From: Rugosimonospora africana
Lineage (GTDB): Bacteria > Actinomycetota > Actinomycetes > Mycobacteriales > Micromonosporaceae
Assembly (NCBI RefSeq): GCF_016862975.1
Contig: NZ_BONZ01000001.1
Location: 1-64,000 of the forward strand
DNA length: 64,000 nt
Direction: 5' to 3'
The stretch's first letter is position 1, and each line of letters opens with the position of its first letter. Both the position numbers and the translations under genes were made by a program. Under the pieces are notes generated by a model. The model was not told the origin of the DNA. It saw nothing but the letters and a program-made list of their open reading frames with translations, and did not search any database. Positions 27,641 to 37,525 of the stretch are shown one piece after another.

Positions 27641-29067
27641 TGGGTGACTGTGCCGGTGCGGAGGTGGTCATCGTCGGCGGTGGGTTCGCCGGGCTGGCGG
27701 TGGCCGGGGAACTGGCCCGGCGCGACGGGCCGCGCCCGCTGGTGGTGGAGGCCGGACCGGACGCCGGCCACGCGCACTACCGCTGGGAACTGGACCGCGC
27801 GACGGCGGACTCACGATGGCTCGACCCACCGGCCGATCCGCACTTCTGGCGGCCGTACAGCGCGACGGGTGTGACCTTCACGGGCATGGCGGGGCTGCGC
27901 CGGCGCCTCGGTGGCCGGTCGCTCTACTGGCACGGCATGGCGCTGCCGATCGACCCGTGGGCGCTGCGCGAGCCGGACTGGCCGGCGGCGGTGGTCCGGG
28001 ACCTGGCGACCGAGTGGGACGGCGGGGAGCCGCTGCTGACCCGGGTGCAACGCGACCTGGCCGCGTGGGTGGGCGCTCCGGGCGGCGGGCTGCGGCCGGA
28101 CCAGGATCCGGTGAAGCTTGCCGGGTACCGGTTCGAAGCGGCCCCGCTCGCGGTGCGCCGCGCGCCGGACGGGCGGTGGAAGGCGTACTCCCCGCTGGAA
28201 CACTGGTCCGAAACGACCCGGGTGCTCTGCGACGGGTACGTGACCGAGGTGCTCCTCGACCGGGGACGCGCACGCGGGGTACGGGTGCGCCACGCGGGTA
28301 CCACCCGGGACATCGCGGCCGACGCGGTGGTCCTGGCGGCTAGCACCATCGAGAACAGCCGGCTCGCCATCCAGGCGCTGCGGTCGACCGGCGCGATCGA
28401 TGAGCCACGGCTGGACGGCCTGGTGGACAAGGTGGCGCAGGGCTTTGTCGCCACGTTCGCCCCGGACCGGCTGCCGCCGGTGCTCGCCGGGGGCGCCGGG
28501 ACCTACGTCGCGCCGGGCGGTGAGGGGTTGCGCTCCAACGTGTACCTCAACGTCTCGGTCAACCCGGCCGGCCTGGTGGTGGTCGACGGGTACCTCATCG
28601 GCGAGCAGCGACCCGGCCCCCACGGCTCGGTGCGGTGTGTGCCGGCACCGGACGCACCGTGGCAGTCCATTGTAGACTGCCGGCTCGGACCGGACGATGT
28701 CGAGCTGGTCGCCCGCCAGCGGGCCGAGCTGCAGCGGGTCTGCGACGAGCTGTACGGGGAGCACCACCCGCTGCCGTTCGAGGACTCCCCCGAGTTCGGT
28801 TCGCCGGACCTGGCCGACCGGCTCGTGACGGCGCAGGGATTCGATCGGCCCGGGCCGCCGTTCACCTATGCCTTCCCGCTGGGGTCGGAGCTGCACGAGG
28901 CGGGCACGCTGCCGTTGGGCCGGATGCTCGACGACCGCCACCAGCTGCACGCGATCCCTGGGCTGTTCGTCGCCGGCCCGGCCAGCTTCCCGCGCTCCGG
29001 TGCGGCCAACCCTGCGGTGACCATCCTGGCCCTCGGCGCCCGCCTGGGCGCCACGTTGGCCGGCTGA
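27637..29067 (+). CDS. GMC-type FAD-dependent oxidoreductase
   Basis: A 476-residue flavoprotein. The N-terminal FAD dinucleotide fold reads VIVGGGFAGLAVAGELA. The C-terminal GMC signature is present (GLFVAGPASFPRSGAANPAV, near 440-460), as in glucose/pyranose and antibiotic alcohol oxidases. It probably oxidises a sugar or cyclitol hydroxyl to a ketone. The start overlaps the Nudix stop (ATGA). In this cluster the resulting ketone could feed the DegT aminotransferase. Confidence 0.88.
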   Translation: MMGDCAGAEVVIVGGGFAGLAVAGELARRDGPRPLVVEAGPDAGHAHYRWELDRATADSRWLDPPADPHFWRPYSATGVTFTGMAGLRRRLGGRSLYWHGMALPIDPWALREPDWPAAVVRDLATEWDGGEPLLTRVQRDLAAWVGAPGGGLRPDQDPVKLAGYRFEAAPLAVRRAPDGRWKAYSPLEHWSETTRVLCDGYVTEVLLDRGRARGVRVRHAGTTRDIAADAVVLAASTIENSRLAIQALRSTGAIDEPRLDGLVDKVAQGFVATFAPDRLPPVLAGGAGTYVAPGGEGLRSNVYLNVSVNPAGLVVVDGYLIGEQRPGPHGSVRCVPAPDAPWQSIVDCRLGPDDVELVARQRAELQRVCDELYGEHHPLPFEDSPEFGSPDLADRLVTAQGFDRPGPPFTYAFPLGSELHEAGTLPLGRMLDDRHQLHAIPGLFVAGPASFPRSGAANPAVTILALGARLGATLAG

Positions 29068-29124
29068 GCGGGCGGTCAACCGGGGCCGGTCCGACCCTTG
29101 CCTACGGTCAGACCTCGCCTGCGG

Positions 29125-30276
29125 TCAGACCTTGCCGCCCAGATGCACCATGAGCTGCTGCAGCCCGCGCATCGACCGGTTGCTGCGGTAGGTCGGCGCG
29201 GTCTCGGCCAGGGCCAGCCCCGGTACCCGGCGGAGCAGCGTACCCATGGCGATCTCGCCCTCCAGGCGGACCAGCGGCGCCCCGAGGCAGAAGTGGATGC
29301 CCAGCCCGAGCGCGATGTGCCGGACGTTGGGCCGGGTCACGTCGAGCCGCTCGGGATCCGGGAAGACGTCCGGATCACGGTTGGCCGAGCCGAGCATGAG
29401 CAACACCATGTCGCCCTTGCGGTAGGTCCGGCCGCGATGGTCCAGGTCTTCCAACGCGGCCCGGGACGCGATCTGCACCGGCGACTCGTACCGCAGCAGC
29501 TCGTCCACCCAGGACAGCTCCGCCGCGCGCTCCGACCGGACCATCGCGAGCTGGTCCGGGTGCCGCAGCAGGGCGTGGGTGCCCATGGTGATGAGGTTGA
29601 CGGTGGTCTCGTGACCGGCGAAGAGCAGCAGCACGCAGGTAGCCTGCAGGTCGGGGTCGTCCAGCCGGTCGCCCTGGTCGCGGATCTCGATCAGCCGGCT
29701 GAGCAGGTCGTCTCCCGGCTTGCGGCGGCGCGCTTCGATGAGGCGGGCGAAGTACTCGCGGAACCGCATGCTGGCCCCCCGGCGGCGCCGCCGGTCCTCC
29801 TCGGTCAGCTCCTCGTCGTCGTCCTCGCCGCGGGCCAGGGCGGCGCTCCACCGGCCGAACCGGTCGCGGTCCTCGACCGGCACGCCGAGCAGCTCGCAGA
29901 TGACCGTCACCGGCAGGAGATAGGCATACGCGCTGAGGAGGTCGACCTCGGTGTCCGGCTTCAGGTCGTCGAGCAGCTCGTCGGCGATCTGCTGGATGCG
30001 GGGACGCAGGGCGGCGACCACCGACGGCGAGAACGCCTTGGCCACCAGGCCGCGCAGCCGGGTGTGCTCGGGCGGATCCTGGCGCATGAACGAGTTGCGG
30101 AACCGCGAGCCCTCGCGTTCCGAGCGGCGCAGTCCCTCGCCCTTGCCCCACCGGGGATCCCGCAGGATGTCGGCGCAGTCCTGGTAGCGGTAATACTCGG
30201 TCATCCCCCGGGCGCCGATCCGCCAGCCGTCGCCGGAGCGCAGCTCCCGGAAGTCGGTGTAGAGGTCGGCGGTCAT
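29125..30276 (-). CDS. Cytochrome P450
   Basis: A 383-residue bacterial P450. The I-helix is FAGHETT (219-225), the K-helix ExxR is in DELLRYESP, and the heme-binding loop is LGLGIHFCLGAP with Cys330 as the iron ligand. An acidic-basic stretch (EDDDEELTEEDRRRRR, about 151-166) is unusual. Ferredoxin and reductase are not encoded nearby. The start ATG overlaps the stop of the aldehyde dehydrogenase gene (ATGA), giving the operon SIS-ALDH-P450. Confidence 0.95.
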   Translation of the reverse strand: MTADLYTDFRELRSGDGWRIGARGMTEYYRYQDCADILRDPRWGKGEGLRRSEREGSRFRNSFMRQDPPEHTRLRGLVAKAFSPSVVAALRPRIQQIADELLDDLKPDTEVDLLSAYAYLLPVTVICELLGVPVEDRDRFGRWSAALARGEDDDEELTEEDRRRRRGASMRFREYFARLIEARRRKPGDDLLSRLIEIRDQGDRLDDPDLQATCVLLLFAGHETTVNLITMGTHALLRHPDQLAMVRSERAAELSWVDELLRYESPVQIASRAALEDLDHRGRTYRKGDMVLLMLGSANRDPDVFPDPERLDVTRPNVRHIALGLGIHFCLGAPLVRLEGEIAMGTLLRRVPGLALAETAPTYRSNRSMRGLQQLMVHLGGKV

Positions 30277-31682
30277 GCCGGTACGCCGAGGGACTTGAGG
30301 ACCTGGAACTCGCGGAGCCCGTGCGGGCCCAGTTCGTACCCGTAGCCGGAGCGGCGACGGCCACCGAACGGCGCGCCCGGCCCGGGCCCGACCCCGTTGA
30401 CCTCGATCCGCCCGACCCGGATGCGACCGGCGACGGCGAGGGCGCGTGGTACGTCGGCCGACCACACCGACCCGGCGAGGCCGAACGGCGTCCCGTTGGC
30501 GATGTCCACCGCCTCATCCTCGGTGTCGTAGGGCAGGACGCACAGCACCGGCCCGAAGACCTCCTCCTGAGCCAGTGACGCGCCGGGATCCTCGCTGACG
30601 AACACGGCCGGCGCCAGGTAATGCCCGCGCTCGGGCAACCGGTCGGGCGGCCCGCACGGTATCTCCCGCAGGCCCTCCTCCCGGGCCCGGGCGATGTGCC
30701 CGCGGACCCGGTCGCGATGGGCGCTGGAGACCAGCGGCCCGAGCTTGGTCTCCGGATCGGTGGGGTCGCCGATCCGGTAGTTCGCCATCAGCGCGGCGGC
30801 CTGCTCGGCCGCCTCCTGGCACCGCTTCCGGGGCACGACGAGCCGGCTGAGCGCGGTGCACGTCTGGCCCGCGTTGGCCATGCAACTGCGTACCGTGTTC
30901 AGGACCGCCGCGGGCAGGTCGCCGTCGGGCAGCACCACGGCGGCGGACTTGCCGCCCAGCTCCAGCGCGACCCGCTTCACGCCCTCGGCCGCAGCCGCGG
31001 CGATCCGCGTGCCGACCGCGGTGGACCCGGTGAACGACACCATGTCGACCTCGGGATGCCGGACCAGTGCGTCGCCGACCACCGGACCGGACCCGGTGAC
31101 CAGGTTGACGACTCCGGCGGGCAGGTCGGCCTCCGCGAGCAGCCGGATGAACAGCTGGGCCGACAGGGGCGCCAACTCGCTCGGCTTGACCACCACGGTG
31201 CAGCCGGCCGCGATGGCCGCCATCACCTTGGCCACGACCTGGTTGAGCGGGTAGTTCCAGGGTGTGATGGCGGCGACTACGCCGACCGGCTCGGGGACGA
31301 CCATCGAGTGGTCGAGCTGCTGCGGCTCCGTGCCCTCGGGCAGCGCGTCGATGAAGCTGCCGAGCGCGCGCAGCGCCATGCCGGCCTGGATCTTGTTTGC
31401 GAAGTTGGTCGGGGTGCCGATCTCGGCGGTGATGACGTCGGCCAGCTCGGCGCGCCGCTCCAGCATGTCCCGCCGGGTCCGGCGCATCAGGCAGATGCGG
31501 TCCTGGGCGGAACCCGACGACCAGGCGGGCAACGCGGCACGGGCGGCGGCGACCGCGGCGTCGACATCGGCCGCGTCGCAGTCCGGCACCTCCGCGATGA
31601 TCTCCTCGGTGGCCGGGTTTTCCACGGGGATCCGGTCGGACGAGTGCGCCGCCCGCCAGGTCCCGTCGATGTAGATCGCCAT
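30273..31682 (-). CDS. Aldehyde dehydrogenase
   Basis: A 469-residue NAD(P)-dependent aldehyde dehydrogenase: ITPWNYPLNQVVAKVMAA, cofactor loop FTGSTAVG, general base LELGGKSA and catalytic Cys in NAGQTCTAL. It oxidises an aldehyde to an acid; the substrate is unknown, but the preceding P450 or a heptose-derived aldehyde could supply it. ATG 31682 is taken; a TTG at 31691 is possible. It is coupled to the P450 gene. Confidence 0.95.
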   Translation of the reverse strand: MAIYIDGTWRAAHSSDRIPVENPATEEIIAEVPDCDAADVDAAVAAARAALPAWSSGSAQDRICLMRRTRRDMLERRAELADVITAEIGTPTNFANKIQAGMALRALGSFIDALPEGTEPQQLDHSMVVPEPVGVVAAITPWNYPLNQVVAKVMAAIAAGCTVVVKPSELAPLSAQLFIRLLAEADLPAGVVNLVTGSGPVVGDALVRHPEVDMVSFTGSTAVGTRIAAAAAEGVKRVALELGGKSAAVVLPDGDLPAAVLNTVRSCMANAGQTCTALSRLVVPRKRCQEAAEQAAALMANYRIGDPTDPETKLGPLVSSAHRDRVRGHIARAREEGLREIPCGPPDRLPERGHYLAPAVFVSEDPGASLAQEEVFGPVLCVLPYDTEDEAVDIANGTPFGLAGSVWSADVPRALAVAGRIRVGRIEVNGVGPGPGAPFGGRRRSGYGYELGPHGLREFQVLKSLGVPA

Positions 31683-31694
31683 GCTGTCCAACGG

Positions 31695-32417
31695 TCAGCC
31701 CACCCTCTCCGCCGTCACCGGCGGTCGCCCCGACTGGTCGTCTCCGGGGAACCCCGACTGGTCGTCCCCAGGGAGCCCCTGCTCGCCCCTGTGGCACCCC
31801 AATTGGTCGTCCTTGGGGAACCCCGACTGGTCGTCTCTGGGGAACAACGCGCGCTCCACCAGGCCGCACACGATGTGTCCCGCCGCCAGGTGGAGTTCCT
31901 GCACCTGTGCTGTGCCGCCGGCCGGCATCGCGACGACGAAGTCAGCGTCCGCCATCTCCCCGGGTTTCTCGCCGGTGAACGCGACCGTGGTGAGCCCGCC
32001 GGCCCGCGCGGCGGCCAGTGCCTCGATGACGTTGCGGGAGGCGCCCGACGTGGACAGGCCGAAAAGCACGTCGCCGGGCCGGCCCAGCGCGGCCACCTGG
32101 CGGGCGAAGACGTGATCGAAGCCGTAGTCGTTGCCGACCGCGGTGAGCACCGACGTGTCCGCGGTCAACGCGATGCCGGCGAGGGCACCGCGGTCGTAGT
32201 GTTGACGGCCGACGAGCTCGGCGGCGAGGTGCTGTGCGTCGCCGGCCGATCCACCGTTGCCGCAGAAGAGAACCCGACCGCCCGCGCGCAGCGCTCCGGC
32301 GGTGGCGTCGGCGACGGCGGTGAGTGCGGCGACGTGCTCGGCGGCCGCCAACCGGTCGACCGCGGCCGCCAGCTCGCGGAGCTCCTGGCGCACGAACGCG
32401 GCCGCGCCGTCACGCAT
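31695..32417 (-). CDS. SIS-domain phosphoheptose isomerase (GmhA-like) with repeat tail
   Basis: GmhA converts sedoheptulose 7-phosphate to D-glycero-D-manno-heptose 7-phosphate. Residues 1-190 match the family: FCGNGGSAGDAQHLAAELVG, GLSTSGASRNVIEAL and the zinc-site region AQVQELHLAAGHIVCGLVE. The final 50 residues are an added tail of DDQSG-type octapeptide repeats not found in GmhA. ATG 32417 has a GGGGG site and follows a cluster-type promoter element. With the HldE-like protein at 62166 it argues for a heptose building block. Confidence 0.9.
   Translation of the reverse strand: MRDGAAAFVRQELRELAAAVDRLAAAEHVAALTAVADATAGALRAGGRVLFCGNGGSAGDAQHLAAELVGRQHYDRGALAGIALTADTSVLTAVGNDYGFDHVFARQVAALGRPGDVLFGLSTSGASRNVIEALAAARAGGLTTVAFTGEKPGEMADADFVVAMPAGGTAQVQELHLAAGHIVCGLVERALFPRDDQSGFPKDDQLGCHRGEQGLPGDDQSGFPGDDQSGRPPVTAERVG
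31728..31844. repeat. 24-base tandem repeat in the 3' end of the isomerase gene
   Basis: Five units on the plus strand (31728, 31752, 31776 [21 bases], 31797 and 31821), consensus CCCCGACTGGTCGTCTCNGGGGAA, encode octapeptides such as DDQSGFPG in frame. Copies 1, 2 and 5 are nearly identical, so expansion is recent. Confidence 0.9.
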
Positions 32418-32431
32418 CTGATGCCCCCGGG

Positions 32432-32450
32432 ATCGTACATCGTTGTTAAC
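32432..32450 (-). promoter_or_regulatory. Shared promoter-like element GTTAAC-N7-TACGAT (isomerase operon)
   Basis: On the minus strand GTTAAC (32450-32445), seven bases and TACGAT (32437-32432) stand 14 bases upstream of the isomerase ATG. The layout is identical to the element before the GT1 gene. The implied leader is very short, with the GGGGG ribosome site near its 5' end. Confidence 0.5.
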
Positions 32451-32530
32451 TAGTTTGCGGCCCGCGCCCACCATAGTTGGCGCACCGCAGGTCTAGCAAG
32501 AGGGCTTGGTGCGCCGTAGGATTCGGGTTC

Positions 32531-33433
32531 ATGCGGATCTCTGACGGGGACCTTTCGTTCTTCCTCGAACACGGTTATGTCGTCATCGAAGGCTTCCTTT
32601 CGCCGAGCGAACTCAAGGCTGCACAGGAGAATTTCCACCGGTACTATCCGACGGCCGAGGAATTCGAATACGCGGCACCGCACCGGTACAAGCATCTGCA
32701 GCAGTGGGGACACGACTGCGAGGCACCGGGTTTCTTCCTGGGCAACGCGCTCAACGACGTCGCGATGCACCCGGACCTGGTCGACTTCGCGCGGCGCGCG
32801 ATCGGCACCGACGACGTGGTGCTGGAGCAGTCGCAGCTGATGGCGAAGTATGCCGGCAAGGCCGACTTCGACCAGCGGATGCACCTCGACTTCGGCGACC
32901 ACACGCTGGTCTACCCGCGCGACGACAACACCTACCGCACGCTGCCCGTGATCCTCTACTACAGCGACGTCACCGAGGAGTTCGGCCCGACCGGTGTGCT
33001 GTCCCACACGGTCACCAAGGACGAGCGGCTGGACTACGACACGTGGACGTTCAGCGGTCACGACGAGACGAACAAGCGGCACCTCTACGCGCAGGAGCGC
33101 CGGGTGGTGGTTCCGGCCGGTTCGCTGCTGGTCTACGGGATGCTCAGCTGGCACCGGGGCACCGCGTTCCGCGCCACGAGCGGAGCGCGCTTCGCTCACT
33201 TCATCACCTACCGCGCGGCGACCCACGGCTGGCTGGGCAGGAAGGGCTGGGCCGGTGACGCGCCAGAGCGCGAGCTGACCGAGTTCATCACCCGGGCCAC
33301 GCCCGAGCAGCGGTCCCTGATCGGGTTCCCCGCGCCGGGCGACCCGTACTGGACCGAGGAGATGGTGCAGCGGGTGTCCGAGCGGTACAGGGGAATGGAC
33401 GTCGAGCCCTACCGCGCCGCCCTGGCCAAGTGA
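32531..33433 (+). CDS. Phytanoyl-CoA dioxygenase (PhyH)-family enzyme
   Basis: A 300-residue Fe(II)/2-oxoglutarate oxygenase. The HxD iron motif is MHLDFGDH (about 117-124) and the distal His is in SWHRGTAFRA, with the Arg for 2-oxoglutarate nearby. N terminus ISDGDLSFFLEHGYVVIEGFL is typical. It probably hydroxylates or desaturates a biosynthetic intermediate. TAGGAT at 32517-32522 suggests a transcript starting at or near the ATG. It leads the operon with the first carbamoyltransferase and a Gfo/Idh/MocA dehydrogenase. Confidence 0.92.
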   Translation: MRISDGDLSFFLEHGYVVIEGFLSPSELKAAQENFHRYYPTAEEFEYAAPHRYKHLQQWGHDCEAPGFFLGNALNDVAMHPDLVDFARRAIGTDDVVLEQSQLMAKYAGKADFDQRMHLDFGDHTLVYPRDDNTYRTLPVILYYSDVTEEFGPTGVLSHTVTKDERLDYDTWTFSGHDETNKRHLYAQERRVVVPAGSLLVYGMLSWHRGTAFRATSGARFAHFITYRAATHGWLGRKGWAGDAPERELTEFITRATPEQRSLIGFPAPGDPYWTEEMVQRVSERYRGMDVEPYRAALAK

Positions 33434-33459
33434 TCGATCGACCGCGGGGGGAGTGACCG

Positions 33460-35214
33460 ATGGCGGACGAATGGGTGTTGGGGCTCGGCGGGTCCTCACA
33501 CGAATACTCGGCGGCACTGATGCACAACGGCGACATCAAGGTCGCCGTCGAGCAGGAACGGATCAGCCGCACCAAGCACGGCTACGTGTGGTGGCACCAG
33601 GACCCGATATCGTCCACTGTGGACTATTGCGTCTGGGCGGCCGGCATCGAGCGGTCCGCCATCACCCGGGTCGTCTCCAGCGACCTGCTGCCGCACCGCG
33701 CGATGGTCAGCCTCGCCGGCATCCCGACCGCGCTCTACAACCACCACCTGTGCCACGCCGCCTCCGGCGCGATGATGTTGCCTGCCGGGCAGAACGCCGC
33801 GGTGCTCGCGTACGACGGGATGGGCTCGATCCTGGAGGTCCAGCCCGGGGAACCGCCCACCGGGCTGCGCGAGACGTTCAGCTTCTACGCCTACCGGGAC
33901 GGCCGCCTCGAGCAGGTCGGCGGCACCCGGGGCACGTCCATGCTGGAATACGACGGCGGCAACGCGGTGACCGCCTCGTTCGGCCTGCTCTACGAGATGA
34001 TCACCGCGCTCATCGGGTTCCACCCGCACGACTCCGGCAAGACCATGGGCCTCGCCGCCTGGGGCGAACCGCGCTACCGGGACGAGCTGAACGAATTCGT
34101 CACCATCGGCAAGAGCATGGACGACGTGTTCCGGTTCGATCCGCGGGACGGTTCGTTCACGGCCCGGGTGACCCGATGGTTGCGCGACGGCGGCGTCGCG
34201 CCCGCCCGAGGGCCGGAGCCCACCTGGAGCGGCCGGGCCTTCCAGACCCGTGCCGACATCGCCGCCACCCTCCAGCAGGTCGCCGACGAACTGCTGCAAC
34301 GGTGCTGGGAGCTGGTTGCCCCGCTCGGCTTCGACACGTTCGTGGTGACCGGTGGCTGCGGCCTCAACAGCGTCGCCAACGGCCAGCTGGTACGCGACGG
34401 TGGACCGAACCTGTTCGTACCCCCGCACGTGCACGACTCGGGCATGGCGGTCGGCGCGATGTGGGTGGACCGGGCGGTCCGCTCCCCCGAGGACACCCGG
34501 CCGATGACGTTCAACGGCAAGCCGCTGAACCCGTGGCTGTGCCGGCCCGGCCGGCTCTACGACGGCGTCGAGGTCGCCAAGGCGGCGGCCGGCGGCCACC
34601 CCAGGCTCTTCGAGGACACGACGATCCGGTCCCCGGAGCGGCTCGCCGCGTTCCTCGCCGAGGGCCGGGTGATCGGCCTGTTCAACGGGCGCTCGGAGAT
34701 CGGGCCGCGGGCGCTCGGCGGCCGGAGCATCATCGGCGATCCGCGCAGCGCCGGGATGCGCGAGCGGATCAACCGGGAAATCAAGTTCCGGGAGCCGTTC
34801 CGGCCACTCGCGCCGGTCATCCTCGAAGAGGACTTTGACGACTACTTCACGCCGCCGGGCGGCCGGGACAGCTTCATGCTGCGCACCGCCTGGGCCACCG
34901 ACCAGTGCCGGGACGCGGCGCCCGCGGTGGTGCACATCGACGGGACGGCCCGGGTGCAGGTGGTGGATCCTGAAATGGATCCCTTCCTGGCCCGGCTGCT
35001 GGCCGAGTTCAAGCGGCTCACCGGGTGCGCGGTCCTGCTCAACACCTCGATGAACCACCCGGGGGTACCCATCGTGGAGACGCCCGCGGATGCGGTGGAG
35101 CTGGCAGGCAGCCGGGACCTGGACGGCCTGTGGCTGCAGGACCGGTTCCTGCGGCCGTACGCCAAACCGGGCACGGAAACCCGGCGATCGGCGGCCGGTG
35201 CCGGGCACCGCTGA
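33460..35214 (+). CDS. O-carbamoyltransferase (NodU/CmcH/TobZ family)
   Basis: A 584-residue enzyme that activates carbamoyl phosphate with ATP and carbamoylates a hydroxyl. The Kae1-like N-terminal domain has the metal motif HHLCH (95-99) and VTGGCGLNSVANG. The C-terminal YrdC-like part has SEIGPRALGGRSIIGDPR and REPFRPLAPVI. Length fits NodU-type proteins. GGGGGGAG precedes the ATG. The acceptor is most likely a sugar hydroxyl. A second, diverged copy lies at 60499. Confidence 0.95.
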   Translation: MADEWVLGLGGSSHEYSAALMHNGDIKVAVEQERISRTKHGYVWWHQDPISSTVDYCVWAAGIERSAITRVVSSDLLPHRAMVSLAGIPTALYNHHLCHAASGAMMLPAGQNAAVLAYDGMGSILEVQPGEPPTGLRETFSFYAYRDGRLEQVGGTRGTSMLEYDGGNAVTASFGLLYEMITALIGFHPHDSGKTMGLAAWGEPRYRDELNEFVTIGKSMDDVFRFDPRDGSFTARVTRWLRDGGVAPARGPEPTWSGRAFQTRADIAATLQQVADELLQRCWELVAPLGFDTFVVTGGCGLNSVANGQLVRDGGPNLFVPPHVHDSGMAVGAMWVDRAVRSPEDTRPMTFNGKPLNPWLCRPGRLYDGVEVAKAAAGGHPRLFEDTTIRSPERLAAFLAEGRVIGLFNGRSEIGPRALGGRSIIGDPRSAGMRERINREIKFREPFRPLAPVILEEDFDDYFTPPGGRDSFMLRTAWATDQCRDAAPAVVHIDGTARVQVVDPEMDPFLARLLAEFKRLTGCAVLLNTSMNHPGVPIVETPADAVELAGSRDLDGLWLQDRFLRPYAKPGTETRRSAAGAGHR

Positions 35215-35221
35215 CCGACCG

Positions 35222-36214
35222 GTGTCCGGCGGCCCGGTACGGGTGGCGGTGGTCGGTACCGGTTGGTGGGGTACCGAGCACGCCCGCGCGTACGCGGTGT
35301 CGCCGGACGCCGAGCTGGTCGCGATCGCCGGCCGGAACGGGGAAGTCACCCGGCGGTTGGCGGCTCAATTCGGCGTCCCGCCGTTCGAAGACCTCGACGC
35401 GATGCTGGACGCGACGGCGCCCGACCTGGTGTCGGTCGCCGTCGCCCCGCAGAGCCAGCACGCCGTGGTGTCCCACCTCCTGTCGCGCGGCCAGCCCGTG
35501 TTCGCCGAGAAGCCGTTGGGCGTCACCGTCGAGCAGGCACGCGACCTGGTGGACACCGCAAACCGGGCCGGCGTGTTCTTCGGCATCGACTTCAACCACC
35601 GGTACGCCCGGCCGGTCCAGCTGGCCCGTGCCGCGCTCGCGGACGGCCGCCTCGGCGGGCTGAGCCTCGCGGTGTGGCAGCTGAGCGGCGAATACACCCG
35701 GGGGTTGGAACACGGCAACCTGCTCGAAACCCAGTGCCACGGGTTCGACCTCATCGAGCACCTGTGCGGCTCGGCCGAGTCGGTGTCCGCCGAGCTGTCC
35801 GATGCCGGTACGCCGGGGCGGCCGGACACGGTGGCGGTGACCCTCCGGTTGCCCGGCGGCGTTCTCGGCTGTTTGCTGTCGACGGCCGCCACGAGCTACG
35901 CGCACTCGCTGACCCTCTACGGCACCGGTGGACGTGCCGTGGTGACGGACACGGTGCGGCAGTTTTCCTTCACCCCGACGGGCAGCGAGCACAGCGAGGT
36001 GTGGGAGGCGGGCTACTTCAACGATCGGGACCGGAGCTTCCTGTCCACGCTGGACCTGCACGTCGCCGAGCTGCTCGCGGCGTTGCGGGCCGGCGCCGCT
36101 CCCCCGGTGCCCGCCGCGGCCGGCCTGCGCGCGCTAGAACTGGGCTGGGCCGCGGTGACCGCGGCCCAGACCGGTAACCGGGTGGACGTCCACCCGGTCG
36201 GTTCACCGATATAG
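35222..36214 (+). CDS. Gfo/Idh/MocA-family sugar or cyclitol dehydrogenase
   Basis: A 330-residue NAD(P)-dependent oxidoreductase. The Rossmann motif is VVGTGWWGTEHARAY, the family EKP motif is FAEKPLG (about 101) and the substrate-domain motif QCHGFDLIEHLCG. It oxidises or reduces a sugar, sugar nucleotide or inositol carbon. GTG 35222 is the simplest start; GTG 35198, overlapping the upstream gene, is possible. It ends with a 12-base convergent overlap with the SHMT-like gene. Confidence 0.9.
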   Translation: MSGGPVRVAVVGTGWWGTEHARAYAVSPDAELVAIAGRNGEVTRRLAAQFGVPPFEDLDAMLDATAPDLVSVAVAPQSQHAVVSHLLSRGQPVFAEKPLGVTVEQARDLVDTANRAGVFFGIDFNHRYARPVQLARAALADGRLGGLSLAVWQLSGEYTRGLEHGNLLETQCHGFDLIEHLCGSAESVSAELSDAGTPGRPDTVAVTLRLPGGVLGCLLSTAATSYAHSLTLYGTGGRAVVTDTVRQFSFTPTGSEHSEVWEAGYFNDRDRSFLSTLDLHVAELLAALRAGAAPPVPAAAGLRALELGWAAVTAAQTGNRVDVHPVGSPI

Positions 36215-37525
36215 CCAGGCCGCCAGCTCGTCCACCCCGGCGCCGGACGCACCGGTCAGCTCGCGTAGCTTGCTGGCGACCACGTCCTCGGAGAAGCAGT
36301 ACGCCGGCCGGGCCGCCTGCCGCATCGCGGCCACCCGCTCGCCCGCCTCCGCCACCGCGATCCGGTCGACCGCGACGCCGTGCAGCAGGCCGGCCAGCTC
36401 GGCCATCTCGGGCTCACCGAACCCGAGCTTGGTCGCCTCGTTGAGCCCCATCCGGATGCCCAGCCGCCCGGTGCTGGGCAACGGGTTGTAAGGATTGACG
36501 ACGATCCCCGCGTCGAACAGGCGCTCCGAGATCCGGTGCGGGTCGCCAGCCGGCTCGTACCACACCTGGTGGGTACGGGTGAGGACCCCGCCCGCGTCCT
36601 GCACACCCGGCCCCGCGTCGGCGAGCGCGCGGGCGAACGCGGCCGCGTTGGCGAGCACGGCCTGCGCGTAGTCGACGCCCCCGCACTCGGCGAACTCCAC
36701 CATCGCGATGGCCAGTGCCACCACGTCACTCACGTGGTGGTGGCTGACCAGGTTGACCGCGACCGAGGTGAGCTTGTCGGACACCGCGTCGTCGTTCGTG
36801 AGCAGCAGGGCCTTGTGCGGGCCGGCGAACGTCTTGTGGGTGGAGCCCCCGTAGCTGTCCGCGCCGAGGTCCAACGGCTGCCCGAACAGCCCCGACCAGA
36901 CGAACGCGTTGATGTGGCTGGTGTCGGCGTGCACGTGAGTGCCCGGGGACACCTCTTTCACCGTGCGGATCACCCCGGCCAGGTCGAGCGGCACCAGCGC
37001 GGTGGCCTGGTCGACATACACCAACGCCGGGTCGGTGCGGGCCACCAGCTCGGCCAGCGCCGGCAGGTCGACCTCCCACCATGCCTCGTCGCGGAACGGC
37101 AGCGCCTCGGCGCGGTGGCCGAAGTGTCCGGCGACCACGGCGGTCGCCGGGTGCCCGCCGTGCCGCGGCGGCACGGTGATGGTCACCCGGTCACGCGCCC
37201 CGAACGCGGCCAGCGCCACGGTCATCGCGTTGAGTCCGCTGATGCCGCGCACGTCCACGTGCCGGGCGCCGGTGACCTTCTGCACCAACGGCACCAGCAC
37301 CTCGCGCTGCACCTCGCCGACGATGCTGCCGCCCTGGAAGCTCCACTTCCCGAAGACCTCGCGCTCGTCGAAGAAGTAGCGGCTGTACGCGTCGGAGAGG
37401 TAGGCCAGCCGGGCAGCCGGAGTGAGCAGGTTCTCGCTGGGGATGAGGTTGACCGCGGAAGCCATCTTCCGCTCGTGGTCGCCCACGATCTCCAGCACGC
37501 GGTCCAGGTCAGATGATCCGGTCAT
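36203..37525 (-). CDS. SHMT-like PLP aldolase
   Basis: A 440-residue fold-type I enzyme of the serine hydroxymethyltransferase family: [16 protein letters not shown], Asp201 of [12 protein letters not shown] and PLP lysine K231 in [14 protein letters not shown]. Divergence from housekeeping GlyA and the location suggest a role as a beta-hydroxy amino acid aldolase/transaldolase or a C1 donor for the product. The start overlaps the stop of the creatininase-family gene (ATGA), an unusual and probably functional pairing. Confidence 0.9.
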   Translation of the reverse strand: MTGSSDLDRVLEIVGDHERKMASAVNLIPSENLLTPAARLAYLSDAYSRYFFDEREVFGKWSFQGGSIVGEVQREVLVPLVQKVTGARHVDVRGISGLNAMTVALAAFGARDRVTITVPPRHGGHPATAVVAGHFGHRAEALPFRDEAWWEVDLPALAELVARTDPALVYVDQATALVPLDLAGVIRTVKEVSPGTHVHADTSHINAFVWSGLFGQPLDLGADSYGGSTHKTFAGPHKALLLTNDDAVSDKLTSVAVNLVSHHHVSDVVALAIAMVEFAECGGVDYAQAVLANAAAFARALADAGPGVQDAGGVLTRTHQVWYEPAGDPHRISERLFDAGIVVNPYNPLPSTGRLGIRMGLNEATKLGFGEPEMAELAGLLHGVAVDRIAVAEAGERVAAMRQAARPAYCFSEDVVASKLRELTGASGAGVDELAAWLYR